From Sediminibacterium sp. (GTDB lineage: Bacteria > Bacteroidota > Bacteroidia > Chitinophagales > Chitinophagaceae), in contig NZ_JAHVAA010000014.1 in NCBI RefSeq assembly GCF_019264485.1, forward strand, positions 124,001 to 188,000: 64,000 bases of DNA, read 5' to 3'. A program made the translations under genes and the position numbers. The notes beneath the pieces are model-generated. The model did not search any database and was not told where the DNA came from. It was given only the letters and a program-made list of their open reading frames with translations. Shown here piece by piece: positions 38,401-47,071 of the stretch (within the stretch, counting starts at the first letter, position 1; the number at the start of each line of letters is the position of its first letter).

Positions 38401-38872
38401 TGGGGTTAATGGTATCATTGGTTTTAATGGTGATAATATTACTGCTCAGTGTTTTGGGCAGCACTACTTTTTCAAAAATGGCTTCCGGATAAGTGACAAG
38501 AATTTTTCTGTTTCCACCTGCAGCCAGTTTGGTCAGTGCTTCGGTACGAAGCATAACATGTGAGCTGTTGAGGATCCTGAAATTTTTCCGGTTTTTGAAA
38601 GAAGAAGGGAAATAAAAAAGATCAAGTGCCTGTGTCAGGTTTTCAAGTGTATTATGAAAATAGGCTGCTTCTTCAGCATCATTCAACACCAGAATATGGT
38701 TCAAAGACTGAGAAGAAGGGTGAGAGAATACTGCACTCACAACAAATTCGGCACTACTGCCCTGTAAGTTTTTCAGGAAAATTTGTTGCGGTTGGGCAAA
38801 AGAAAGCCTGTCCACCAGTTGAAAAAGGCGGGGGTTATTCTGGTACTGTTCCAACAACACATTCAGATTCAT
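35474..38872 (-). CDS. mfd: Transcription-repair coupling factor Mfd
   Basis: 1132 residues; a DNA translocase that removes RNA polymerase stalled at lesions and recruits UvrA. Order: UvrB-like N-terminal domains (1-330), RNA-polymerase-interacting CarD-like domain (about 455-510, GDYVTHIDHGVGTYSGLQKL), RecG-like helicase with Walker A VCGDVGFGKTEIAVRA, VMIIDEEQKFGVAHKEKL, TLTATPIPRTLQFSL and VESGVDIPNVNTIIV, then the TRCF C-terminal domain. Length is normal. It works in the same pathway as uvrA elsewhere in the window. Confidence 0.96.
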   Translation of the reverse strand: MNLNVLLEQYQNNPRLFQLVDRLSFAQPQQIFLKNLQGSSAEFVVSAVFSHPSSQSLNHILVLNDAEEAAYFHNTLENLTQALDLFYFPSSFKNRKNFRILNSSHVMLRTEALTKLAAGGNRKILVTYPEAIFEKVVLPKTLSSNIITIKTNDTINPNSLMELFVMYGFERTDFVYEPGQFAVRGGILDIYSFGNEKPYRVELFGNEVDSIRIFDPETQLSERKLLQVNIIPNVETQFSTEEKVSLFDFVNENTVVWLKDWDVIAEKVQQQYDDMIGFLELLKDGYQMKGNEDEEDIRVLKEISVDDFVTVSTIGNQIINRHIVEFGYKPQLAKTIIEFNTRPQPSFNRQFDLLIKDLTAHETARYGIYIFAEQVKQLERLNTIFADLKTEIQFVPVPSSIHEGFIDEDLKIVCYTDHQIFQRYHKYKVKQAYNKNKALTLKTLRDLQPGDYVTHIDHGVGTYSGLQKLEVNGRLQEAVRIIYKDSDILYVNINSLHKISKYTGKEGTVPKINKLGSDVWARLKEKTKTKVKEIAFDLIKLYAQRKAQEGFAHTPDNYMQTELEASFIYEDTPDQSKATADVKKDMESPSPMDRLVCGDVGFGKTEIAVRAAFKSVVDGKQAAVLVPTTILAFQHYKTFKERLKDFPVTVDYINRFKSAKEKKETLKKVEEGKIDIIVGTHGLLGKEVKFRDLGVMIIDEEQKFGVAHKEKLKTLKTNVDCLTLTATPIPRTLQFSLMGARDLSIINTPPPNRQPIQTEVRVFNDDFIRDAIYYETERGGQVFFIHNRVIGLSEMSAMLQGLCPDLSIGYAHGQLEGHELEERIMDFIDKKYDVLVCTNIVESGVDIPNVNTIIVNNAHQFGLSDLHQLRGRVGRSNKKAFCYLLAPPMSTLPTDSRKRLQTLEQFSDLGSGFQIAMRDLDIRGAGNLLGGEQSGFMAEIGFEMYQKILEEAIRELKRTSFKDLFKEEISKQDDYVSDCTIDTDLEILIPDSYVESIAERLSLYSRLDNCEKEEELQAFHREMIDRFGPMPSEVEDLFVTVRCRWKAVEIGFEKMTLKQDTLRCYFINRPDSPYFESGLFKNVLAYLQTGTNKARLKQAGKNFLLVVDDIKDMNAMLRFLDGMHKGVVQQKD

Positions 38873-38893
38873 AGCTCCTTATCCTGCCCCGAT

Positions 38894-38926
38894 CAAAAAT
38901 ATCCTCCATCAGGGGCTGCAAAGATA
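38894..38926 (-). promoter_or_regulatory. Two candidate -7 boxes for mfd
   Basis: On the minus strand TATTTTTG (38894-38901) and TATCTTTG (38919-38926) both match TAnnTTTG and lie 22 and 47 nt before the mfd start. Only one need be used. Confidence 0.4.
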
Positions 38927-38937
38927 ACCCTGTTCTG

Positions 38938-39405
38938 CTAATAACTGGCGCCTGAGTTGATGAGTATGTTAAGGGGTGTTATTTTACCGGAGTCGACCGA
39001 TACCAGTTGAATATTGTTTTCTCTGTCGAACATATTGGCAAAGAAATAGTCTCCTTTCTTAACAAAAACGGAATAAGTGCCTGCGGGCAAAGCAACACTG
39101 TAACGGCCCAGACTGTCTGATAAAACAGAAGCAACCAGTTTGCGGTTAATTGTCGTATATAGTGGAGACCCGGTTTCAAGGGGTTTTACCTGAGAAATAT
39201 GGGTAGGTTCATATACATAGAGGGTGGTAGAAACAGGTTTTGGGGTAGCTGGGGCCACACCCACTTTAGGCATCTGATTACCTTTTATTTCAGTTATCAG
39301 ACCTGAAATTCCCTGTTCAATTTCACCCTTTTGTGTCTTTTTTGCCGATGAACAGGCTGAAAATGTTAAAATGGCAAAAAACAGGACAAAAAGAATATTT
39401 CGCAT
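38938..39405 (-). CDS. Lipoprotein with carboxypeptidase-regulatory-like domain
   Basis: 155 residues. Lipoprotein signal ILFVLFFAILTFSACSSAKK (lipid cysteine near residue 18), then a single beta-sandwich of the carboxypeptidase regulatory/CNA-B-like type: SDSLGRYSVALPAGTYSVFVKKGDYFFAN is the typical core. Likely periplasmic or outer-membrane anchored. Partner unknown. Divergent from the S8 protease and 65 bp upstream of mfd on the same strand. Confidence 0.78.
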   Translation of the reverse strand: MRNILFVLFFAILTFSACSSAKKTQKGEIEQGISGLITEIKGNQMPKVGVAPATPKPVSTTLYVYEPTHISQVKPLETGSPLYTTINRKLVASVLSDSLGRYSVALPAGTYSVFVKKGDYFFANMFDRENNIQLVSVDSGKITPLNILINSGASY

Positions 39406-39491
39406 GCTTCACTTTGAATGGTGAAAGTATCTAATTTTAATAATATTCCCGGGCTGTTGCCGGTAATCATGAAGTTAAACTAAACTATATT

Positions 39492-42400
39492 ATGCTCAGA
39501 CGATTTTTACCCTTTTTTGTAGGCTGTCTGTTTATGGTTTTTATAACCGATGCACAGGTAGTTACAAATGTTCAGGTATTGAAGAATGCGGCTCAGGGTA
39601 TCAGCTTAAAAGAAAGAAGTGAGTACACTAAAGCAATGTCGCTGGCAAAGCAACGCAACTGGCCACTCAGCATCCGTTCTAAAGATGGCCGACTGGCTAC
39701 GCTCATTGGTGTGGATGCTTTTAATTTCCCGAAATATTTTGTTACGCAGAATAACAGTATTGCCGCGGCTACTACCAGAACCAATCAGCTTTGGGCAGGT
39801 GGTGCCAGCGGACTAAACCTTTCCGGAAATTCTGCCAACATTAAAAACAAAATTGGTGTGTGGGATGGCGGTGGTGTTTTACTCAATCACGTTGAGTTAA
39901 CAGGCAGGGTCACACAAAAAGACAACCCTTCAACCACTGATAATCATGCAACACACGTAACAGGTACTATGATTGCAACGGGTTTGAATCCCAGTGCAAA
40001 AGGCATGTCGCACGGTGCACAGGGTTTGATTGCTTATGACTTTACCAATAGTTATTCAGAACAGGCTACTGAAGCAGCCGGATTACTTATCTCCAATCAT
40101 TCCTACAATATTGTTTCCGGATGGAATTTCAATGACGCACAGAACAGATGGGAATTCTGGGGAAGACCTAATGAGAATGAAGATTATAAATTTGGTTATT
40201 ACAGTTCAGATGCACAATTGCTGGATTCCATTGCTTATAATGCGCCATTTTACCTGATTGTAAAATCGGCTGGTAATAACCGTGGTGAAACTGGTCCAAA
40301 TGTTGGCGAGCCCTATTTCCGTTTCAATGCGCAAAACCAGATGGCGGCGGCCGGTAACAGACCTGCTGACATAAGCAGTAATGACAGCTATGGCAGTATT
40401 CCCTGGGATGCCAATGCAAAAAATATTCTTACCGTAGGTGCCGTAAGAGGTATTCCCGGCGGTTACAACCGTCCGGAAGATGTTGTAATGAGTTCATTTA
40501 GTGGATGGGGCCCAACGGATGACGGTCGTATAAAACCAGATGTGGTGGCCGATGGCGTAAATGTATTATCTACGTATGCAACTGGCACCAACAGTTACTC
40601 ATCATTAAGTGGAACATCTATGTCCACCCCAAATACATCAGGTTCATTGTTTCTTTTACAGGAACATTATTCAAAATTAAAAAGTGGTGCTTTTCTGAGA
40701 GCTGCAACACTCAAAGGCCTGGCCATTCATACAACCGAAGAAGCCGGCACCACACCGGGGCCAGATTACCAGAATGGATGGGGACTTTTAAATGTACAAA
40801 AAGCCGCGGCTGTTATTTCTGCCTCAGTAGCATCAAACAACAGTTCCACCAGCGAACACCTGATGTTCGAAAACCTGTTTAACGGAACTACGAGTTCTTT
40901 TTCAACCACAGTTATCGCTACAGGTAAAGAGCCATTAAAAGCCACTATTTCATGGACAGATGTAAAGGGTAATGTTGAGCAGATAGACGTATTAAACAAC
41001 CCTGCAAAAAAACTCATCAATGACCTTGATATACGTATTACAAGTGGTAGCAGAACATTCAGACCATGGACACTGGATCCGGCCAATCCGGCCAACGCAG
41101 CGGTAAAAGCCGATAATATTACAGATAATGTTGAGCGCATTGATATTGACAGTACAGTGGCTGGTGAAAGCTATACCATAACCGTTACACATAAAGGTGG
41201 GGCGGGTTCTCTGGTAAGAGGACAACAGGCTTACTCTTTATTAGTGAGCGGAGTAGGCGGTACAGCCCATTGCATTTCTGCAGCATCAAACAATGCGGGT
41301 GGAAGAATCGACAGTGTAAGTTTACAAACCATCCGTTATGCTAATCCTACAGGTGGTACTACTTATGTAAACAACACATCTATTGCAGCGAGTATTGAAC
41401 CATCACAGTCTGTGCCTTATCGTGTAAGGGTGAACAGTGCCGATGGTTCTGATGTTGATAAAATAGTAAAATTATTTATTGATTATAATAATGATGGTGA
41501 CTTTACAGATGCCAATGAACTGGTTGCAACCAGTTCAGCTCTGAGAAATAACCAGGTATTTGCAGGATCATTCAATACCCCCAGTACTTTAACCATTGGT
41601 AGCACCTATCGTGCAAGGGTTGTAATGGTTGAAACATCAACAGCAACCGATGTGGTTTCATGTGGTAATTACAGCAGGGGCGAAACAGAAGATTTCAGGT
41701 TGATTGTTGTGAATCCCTCTACAGATTTTACTATTAATGAAGTAACCACACCTTCAGTTTCTGATTGTGCAGACAATAAACAATATGTTACTGTAGTTAT
41801 CAGAAATAATGGTAGTGTACCAAAAACAAATATTCCTGTTTCAGTTGAAGTAAAGAATGGCTCAACTACTGTAGCAACATTTAATAGTGTCTATCCCGCA
41901 GCGGTTCCTGGTTTATCAAATGCAAGTTTCACTTTACAAACACCGTTTGTTACAGCAGAGAATACAACTTATACGATACTTGCAACAGCCACTGTAACGG
42001 GAGATCAGAATTCTGCTAATAATACACTTACAACCAGTCTTACCATTGGCAGAAAAGCAGCTGATCCAGATGTTGTTGGAACCATTTGTAATGCAAATGC
42101 GCTACTGAGGGTAAATAACCCGGTTGCCAACAGCAATTATTTCTGGTACAATAGCGCCAATGCCATTGCTCCTTTTGCAAGCGGTACTACTGCAAGCACT
42201 ACCAGTATTCCGGGTAATAAAACTTTCTATGTTGCCAATGAAGTAAAAACTTCTATCGGACCTGCAACCAAAATGGTGTATGCCGAAGGTGGTTATAATA
42301 ATTTCAGGGGGAATTTCGTACGTTTTAATAACAGTGTACCATTAACTATTGAAAGTGCCAGATTATATATTGGCAACCCGGGAACAGTGGAAATAATTGT

Positions 42401-43298
42401 CGCCAATCTTGGTACCGTTAACGCCGATGGTAGCTTTAGTTATATTCCGCTGGCGAGAACCACGCTTGATGTAACTGCTACTAATCCGAACCCACAACAG
42501 GGTTTAGTAAGTGGTAATCCGGCTGCTGACACTGGTGCTGTGTATTATCTTAATCTTCCCGTTAATGATCCAGGCGATCATATTTTACTTGTTTTATGTA
42601 ACGAAAACGGAGCCACCATATTCCGCAATAATAATATCGCCGGTACCACCTATCCGATCAATATTGCCAATGTAATGTCAATTACCGGTAACAGTGTTAA
42701 TATAAATGGGACAGGCGATCCAAATCCATTCTACTATTTCTTCTACGATATGAAGATCAGAACAGGTACCAGTTGCCCCAGTAACCGGGTAGAGCTGGTG
42801 GTGGCGGATGCACCAACGCCTGTTGTCACTAAAGTGGGCGATTCATTAGTCAGCAGTGTTTCCGGAGTATCCATGCAATGGTTCAAAGATGATGTAGGCA
42901 TCAATGGCGCTACTTTGGCCAAGTACAAACCCATTGAATCCGGCGTATATAAAGTAGTAGTAGTTGATGCCTTGGGATGCCAGAAAACATCTGCCCCACT
43001 ACAGGTAACCATTACCGCATTACCTCCTGAAGTAATTGCGCGTGAGATTAAACTCAGTCTGTCACCCAATCCGAACAAAGGCATTTTCAACCTGAGTTTT
43101 GAAGTGAAAGAGAAAGCAGATCTGGCAATTGAATTATTAAACTCTGCCGGGCAAAGAGTCTTTAGCCAATCTTACCCCGGATTTAATGGAACATTTTCCA
43201 GACAAATGAATGTGGGTAATGTGAATGACGGATACTATGTGCTGAAGATTTTACACAATAAGAAGACCTATCTGCAAAAAGTAATTATTATTAAATAA
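39492..43298 (+). CDS. Secreted S8 (subtilisin-like) protease with type IX secretion sorting domain
   Basis: 1268 residues. Signal peptide (about 1-21), then a subtilase domain with Asp125 (IGVWDGGG), His152 (DNHATHVTGT) and Ser376 (LSGTSMSTPNTSG): the triad is complete. Downstream modules: a beta domain (about 455-590), a GEVED-like domain (KLFIDYNNDGDFTDANE to SRGETEDFRLIV, about 650-740), a CARDB-like domain (about 745-850), Ig-like parts, and a C-terminal type A sorting domain (LSLSPNPNKGIFNLSF to YLQKVIIIK, last 75 residues) that directs export through T9SS to the surface or medium. T9SS machinery is not in the window. A terminator follows. Confidence 0.92.
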   Translation: MLRRFLPFFVGCLFMVFITDAQVVTNVQVLKNAAQGISLKERSEYTKAMSLAKQRNWPLSIRSKDGRLATLIGVDAFNFPKYFVTQNNSIAAATTRTNQLWAGGASGLNLSGNSANIKNKIGVWDGGGVLLNHVELTGRVTQKDNPSTTDNHATHVTGTMIATGLNPSAKGMSHGAQGLIAYDFTNSYSEQATEAAGLLISNHSYNIVSGWNFNDAQNRWEFWGRPNENEDYKFGYYSSDAQLLDSIAYNAPFYLIVKSAGNNRGETGPNVGEPYFRFNAQNQMAAAGNRPADISSNDSYGSIPWDANAKNILTVGAVRGIPGGYNRPEDVVMSSFSGWGPTDDGRIKPDVVADGVNVLSTYATGTNSYSSLSGTSMSTPNTSGSLFLLQEHYSKLKSGAFLRAATLKGLAIHTTEEAGTTPGPDYQNGWGLLNVQKAAAVISASVASNNSSTSEHLMFENLFNGTTSSFSTTVIATGKEPLKATISWTDVKGNVEQIDVLNNPAKKLINDLDIRITSGSRTFRPWTLDPANPANAAVKADNITDNVERIDIDSTVAGESYTITVTHKGGAGSLVRGQQAYSLLVSGVGGTAHCISAASNNAGGRIDSVSLQTIRYANPTGGTTYVNNTSIAASIEPSQSVPYRVRVNSADGSDVDKIVKLFIDYNNDGDFTDANELVATSSALRNNQVFAGSFNTPSTLTIGSTYRARVVMVETSTATDVVSCGNYSRGETEDFRLIVVNPSTDFTINEVTTPSVSDCADNKQYVTVVIRNNGSVPKTNIPVSVEVKNGSTTVATFNSVYPAAVPGLSNASFTLQTPFVTAENTTYTILATATVTGDQNSANNTLTTSLTIGRKAADPDVVGTICNANALLRVNNPVANSNYFWYNSANAIAPFASGTTASTTSIPGNKTFYVANEVKTSIGPATKMVYAEGGYNNFRGNFVRFNNSVPLTIESARLYIGNPGTVEIIVANLGTVNADGSFSYIPLARTTLDVTATNPNPQQGLVSGNPAADTGAVYYLNLPVNDPGDHILLVLCNENGATIFRNNNIAGTTYPINIANVMSITGNSVNINGTGDPNPFYYFFYDMKIRTGTSCPSNRVELVVADAPTPVVTKVGDSLVSSVSGVSMQWFKDDVGINGATLAKYKPIESGVYKVVVVDALGCQKTSAPLQVTITALPPEVIAREIKLSLSPNPNKGIFNLSFEVKEKADLAIELLNSAGQRVFSQSYPGFNGTFSRQMNVGNVNDGYYVLKILHNKKTYLQKVIIIK

Positions 43299-43318
43299 CT
43301 AAAGTTATTCGTTCTGCA

Positions 43319-43352
43319 ATGCCACTCAATTTATTTTGAGTGGCATTTTTAT
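43319..43352 (+). terminator. Rho-independent terminator after the S8 protease gene
   Basis: AATGCCACTCAA and TTGAGTGGCATT form a 12-bp stem with a short loop followed by T-residues. Confidence 0.85.
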
Positions 43353-43381
43353 TTAAGCCAGATACTGCTTTTACATTACAT

Positions 43382-43389
43382 TAGCTTTG
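43382..43389 (+). promoter_or_regulatory. Predicted -7 box (TAGCTTTG)
   Basis: Exact TAnnTTTG match 12 nt before the ATG of the carboxypeptidase-regulatory-like protein, implying a very short leader. Confidence 0.45.
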
Positions 43390-43401
43390 TAAAAACAGGT
43401 T

Positions 43402-44115
43402 ATGAGAACATATATATTGGCAGTATTGGTATTGGCCTTCACATTCTCTGCAAATGCACAAAAAAGAAAATTTGTGTATGGTTATTTAAAAGATAGTGTA
43501 ACCAATACAGCAATTGTACTGGCCAGTGTTCGGAATATTAGTACCAATACCACCGTTATGACCAATAACGCAGGCAGGTTTGCTATTGAAGTCGGTGAAA
43601 ATCATATTCTATCTTTTGCAGCTGTGGGTTATTTCTTTGATACACTCCGGTACAACAACATAAATGCGCTACAAGATACTTTATACCCCTTTCTCGTTCC
43701 GCTTGCCAGAGATCTGGGAAATGTAACTGTTACAGCAAGGGGTATGAGCCGGTATCAGTTAGACAGTATGGAAAGAAGAAAAGATTTTTTACAGGATATA
43801 GTTAACTATACCATACCCACCGTATCGCAGGCCAATTCAGGCGCAGGTATTGCATTGAATCTCGATCGTTTTTCACGTCATGAAAAAAATAAGAGAAGGG
43901 CGATGCAATTTTATGAAACCAATGAAAAAGAAGCCTATATCAACTACAGGTTCAATACAGTATTGGTACAATCTCTTACAGGTTTCCGGGACGAGAAATT
44001 ACACCTGTTCAGCCAACGTCACAGACCTTCGTATGAATGGCTGAGAAAACATACTACTGAGGAGGATATTCAGTATTACATTAACGAGCAATTAAAAATC
44101 TTTTCAAAGAAATAA
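43402..44115 (+). CDS. Exported protein with carboxypeptidase-like regulatory domain
   Basis: 237 residues. Signal peptide (MRTYILAVLVLAFTFSANAQ), then a beta-sandwich (about 25-110) of the kind found before TonB-dependent receptors (VYGYLKDSVTNTAIVLASV, NNAGRFAIEV), ending in LGNVTVTARG, where a receptor would begin its plug. Here a charged helical region of about 120 residues follows instead, with no barrel. It is therefore a stand-alone relative, not a receptor fragment with a clear break. Function unknown; envelope location likely. Confidence 0.75.
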   Translation: MRTYILAVLVLAFTFSANAQKRKFVYGYLKDSVTNTAIVLASVRNISTNTTVMTNNAGRFAIEVGENHILSFAAVGYFFDTLRYNNINALQDTLYPFLVPLARDLGNVTVTARGMSRYQLDSMERRKDFLQDIVNYTIPTVSQANSGAGIALNLDRFSRHEKNKRRAMQFYETNEKEAYINYRFNTVLVQSLTGFRDEKLHLFSQRHRPSYEWLRKHTTEEDIQYYINEQLKIFSKK

Positions 44116-44131
44116 CCCCCCTGTATAAACT

Positions 44132-44223
44132 CCCTTTCTCCCGTTCTCTTTGTTAACAGAGTCTAAGTAAAAGTAAATTTATTATCTACTTGTTTTTTCT
44201 AACAAAGAGAACGGGAGAAGGGT
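44132..44223. repeat. Inverted repeat between convergent genes (family I)
   Basis: Arms 44132-44155 and 44200-44223 are complementary over 20 consecutive positions (TAACAAAGAGAACGGGAGAA) and then differ by one base. The loop is 44 nt. Unlike the other families it shows no 7- or 8-nt word periodicity. It may serve as a bidirectional terminator. Confidence 0.75.
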
Positions 44224-44248
44224 AGTTAGGAAAGTTGTTTAAAAGAAA

Positions 44249-45529
44249 TTATTCGTAGCGTAATGCCACAATGGGGTTTAATCGAGCGGCTTTCATGGCT
44301 GGATAGATACCGGCAGCAAGACCTACAATTGAGCAAATAATAACACCCGTTATTACCCATCCCCACGGTACAATAAATCCGGTTTTAAGAACAAGTCCGA
44401 AAAGATTTCCCACCAGCACACCTAAAATTATTCCGAAAATTGCACCCAACAGGCTGATGATCATACTTTCAAACAAAAACTGCTGACGCACATTTCTGCT
44501 TTTTCCACCTATCGCTTTAATCAGCCCCACTTCTTTTGTTCTTTCATTTACAGCAACCAGCATAATATTCATCAAACCAATAGCTGCTCCGATAAGGGTA
44601 ATAAGACCAATAGCACCTGCCGAGCCTGTTATACTGCTGAGGAACCCAATAAACATTTCAGCGAACTTATCGCTCTTTTCAATCACGAAATTATCTTCTT
44701 CAATGGGCTGCAATCTTCTTACAGAACGAAATATGGAAGTTGCTACTCCACTTGCAGGGTCCAGATCGTTCACATTGCCCACTATTACACCAACCATATA
44801 AGATTTACTTACATTCTGAAAATGACGGATATTGGTATAGGTAGTAACAATTACATCATCCTGTCTGAGCATGGCACTTGAACCCTTCTCTTTCAGCAAT
44901 CCAACTACACGATAAGGCAAACCACCCACACGTATTACTTTATCAATACTTTTTTCAGGACTTGTACCAAACAATGTTTTGGCAACATTGCTACCCAATA
45001 AACATACATTTCTTCCGCTTTGCTGATCGAGTGAATTCAGGTTCCGGCCAGCCGCTATGGTATAACCGGTTACAGTAAGATAGTTTTCATCGCCACCCCA
45101 CACTGCTATCTGCGGATTCGTTTTTTTGTCTTTGTAATGAATCTCCTGTCCCCCCGGTCCTCTTCGGTATATGCTTACCTGTGCAGATGGAAAATTGAAA
45201 TTATCCCGGAAATATTCTGCCTCGTCTTTAAGAATGGGTTTGTCGAGGTTTGATTTTTTTTCCTTTTTTCCACGCGTAGTTTTTTTCAGATCGGAACTGT
45301 TACCGAATCGTACCCTGGAATCTTTGAAACGTATATTAAAGGCATTTGTTCCCATAGAAGAGAAACTCTCTTTCAGGCTTTGGTTCATTGCTTCAATGGC
45401 CGTAATAATACCAATCAATGCCATAATACCAAAGGCAATAATAGCCACTGTAATACCTGTACGCAGTTTATTACTGCGTACCGTACGCCAGGCCAGCGAG
45501 AGTGAATCGAAAATAGTCATACCCTTCAT
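44249..45529 (-). CDS. ABC transporter permease, MacB/FtsX type
   Basis: 426 residues. One N-terminal helix (about 20-45: [20 protein letters not shown]), a long periplasmic MacB-type domain (about 45-290) and three C-terminal helices (about 300-420) of the FtsX/MacB fold, with the conserved [20 protein letters not shown] cytoplasmic loop. It needs an ATPase partner, which is not adjacent; such orphan permease genes are common in Bacteroidota. Substrate unknown: export of a lipoprotein, peptide or lipid is possible. MKGMTIFD: either ATG (45529 or 45520) could start. Confidence 0.88.
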   Translation of the reverse strand: MKGMTIFDSLSLAWRTVRSNKLRTGITVAIIAFGIMALIGIITAIEAMNQSLKESFSSMGTNAFNIRFKDSRVRFGNSSDLKKTTRGKKEKKSNLDKPILKDEAEYFRDNFNFPSAQVSIYRRGPGGQEIHYKDKKTNPQIAVWGGDENYLTVTGYTIAAGRNLNSLDQQSGRNVCLLGSNVAKTLFGTSPEKSIDKVIRVGGLPYRVVGLLKEKGSSAMLRQDDVIVTTYTNIRHFQNVSKSYMVGVIVGNVNDLDPASGVATSIFRSVRRLQPIEEDNFVIEKSDKFAEMFIGFLSSITGSAGAIGLITLIGAAIGLMNIMLVAVNERTKEVGLIKAIGGKSRNVRQQFLFESMIISLLGAIFGIILGVLVGNLFGLVLKTGFIVPWGWVITGVIICSIVGLAAGIYPAMKAARLNPIVALRYE

Positions 45530-45604
45530 ACAGGAAATTCTTCCTATAAAGATAACGGAGAAATCCTGTCTGGTATTGACAGCACTGAAAAAAGTGAGGA
45601 ACGG

Positions 45605-46990
45605 TTAGAAATAAAACCCATTCAGGATAATCGATGGCCATATGCCAATCAGGATAACAAATGCAGCCAGCAATACCAGCCCTGTTTTGAAAGCACCTGT
45701 TATCTCAGTTGTTTCTGCATCTCCTTCTTTAAAATACATGGCCTGTATTACTTTGAAATAATAATACACGCTCACTGCAGCAAAAAAGAGTGCAATAATC
45801 ACCAACCAGAGGGCCCCACCTTCTTTTACCACTGCCGCCAGCATATAATATTTGGCAAAGAAACCTGCGGTTAATGGAATACCTGCCAATGACAGCAGGA
45901 AAATAGTAGTGGTAAAAGCCAGTACAGGATGTTTTTTAGCCAACCCATTAAATCCGTCAAATGTATAGTCCGACATTTTAATCAGTACGGCAAAAATACC
46001 AATGGTTGCAAGGCTATAGGCTACACTATATAAAATGATCCCTTCTCTTGCTAAATCATTGCCGGCAAACAAGGCGAAAAGCATAAAGCCGGCTTGTGCA
46101 ATACTGGAATAAGCCAGCATCCGTTTTACACTCTGCTGAAATACTGCTGTTATATTACCAATTAGCAATGTGGCAATAATTACAAAAGATAAAATAATTT
46201 TCCATGTTGGCCCCAATACAACTGACTGGCTCTGAAAGAGACGGATAAATGCAATAAAGCCAGCAGCTTTTACAATGGTGGCCATAAAAGATGTGAATAC
46301 ACCAGGGGCTCCATCATACACATCTGGTGTCCAGAAATGAAAAGGGGCTGCAGAAACTTTAAAAGCCATTGCTACAAATAAGAGCAGCAAAGCAGCTACC
46401 TGCAGAAATGAGGGATTAATACCTCCTGTTGTTGGAATAATGGCAGGTGCATTAAGTGCAAAAGAACCGGTAGCACCATAAAAAAGTGCAATACCCATTA
46501 ACATAATACCTGTTGTAAACGACCCCATCAGGAAATATTTCAATGAAGCTTCATTGCTTTTGAGGTTTCGTTTATCGGCACCGGTTAGAATATATAAAGG
46601 AATAGAGAGTATTTCAATCCCAAGGAATAACATCAACAAACCATTAAATCCGGAGAGAATACTTATACCACATAAAACAAAAAAGATCAGGGCAAAATAT
46701 TCAGCAACATTAATTCCGGCTTTTTCAATATCGCTGCCACTCAGGCATACGTAAACCAATGTAGCACCAAATGCAAGGGTATTGAAATAGAGTCCGAATT
46801 TTTCGAAACTCAGTAAACCATGAGTATTGATATTGATCTTGAACAATGCATAAGTATCAAGCAGATTGGCTGCTATCAACAACAACAGTCCTGCTGCTGC
46901 GATATATTTCAATACAGATTTATTATTTGTTATGATACCACTGAACATCATAACAACTCCCAATAATGCTGATAATATAATTGCGTTCAT
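45605..46990 (-). CDS. nuoN: NADH-quinone oxidoreductase subunit N
   Basis: 461 residues, an antiporter-like membrane subunit of complex I with about 14 helices. Seen: LLMLFLGIEILSIPLYIL (conserved glutamate helix), EASLKYFLMGSFTTGIMLMG, VSAAPFHFWTPDVYDGAP with the lysine-bearing segment before it, and KRMLAYSSIAQAGFM. Last gene of the operon, 81 bp after nuoM. The gap has a small hairpin (GTGAAAG/CTTTCAC at 47019-47040) and the palindromic CCCCTGCGGG. Confidence 0.95.
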   Translation of the reverse strand: MNAIILSALLGVVMMFSGIITNNKSVLKYIAAAGLLLLIAANLLDTYALFKININTHGLLSFEKFGLYFNTLAFGATLVYVCLSGSDIEKAGINVAEYFALIFFVLCGISILSGFNGLLMLFLGIEILSIPLYILTGADKRNLKSNEASLKYFLMGSFTTGIMLMGIALFYGATGSFALNAPAIIPTTGGINPSFLQVAALLLLFVAMAFKVSAAPFHFWTPDVYDGAPGVFTSFMATIVKAAGFIAFIRLFQSQSVVLGPTWKIILSFVIIATLLIGNITAVFQQSVKRMLAYSSIAQAGFMLFALFAGNDLAREGIILYSVAYSLATIGIFAVLIKMSDYTFDGFNGLAKKHPVLAFTTTIFLLSLAGIPLTAGFFAKYYMLAAVVKEGGALWLVIIALFFAAVSVYYYFKVIQAMYFKEGDAETTEITGAFKTGLVLLAAFVILIGIWPSIILNGFYF

Positions 46991-47071
46991 AAAACCAACT
47001 CCCCTGCGGGAATTTAGGGTGAAAGCGTTACCACTTTCACTTGTGAATAATCAAATAAATTTACCTCTTCC

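Noticed and set aside
43402..44115. Truncated TonB-dependent receptor
   Set aside because: The protein starts like a receptor leader domain but continues into a different helical region with its own stop and no trace of plug or barrel sequence downstream.
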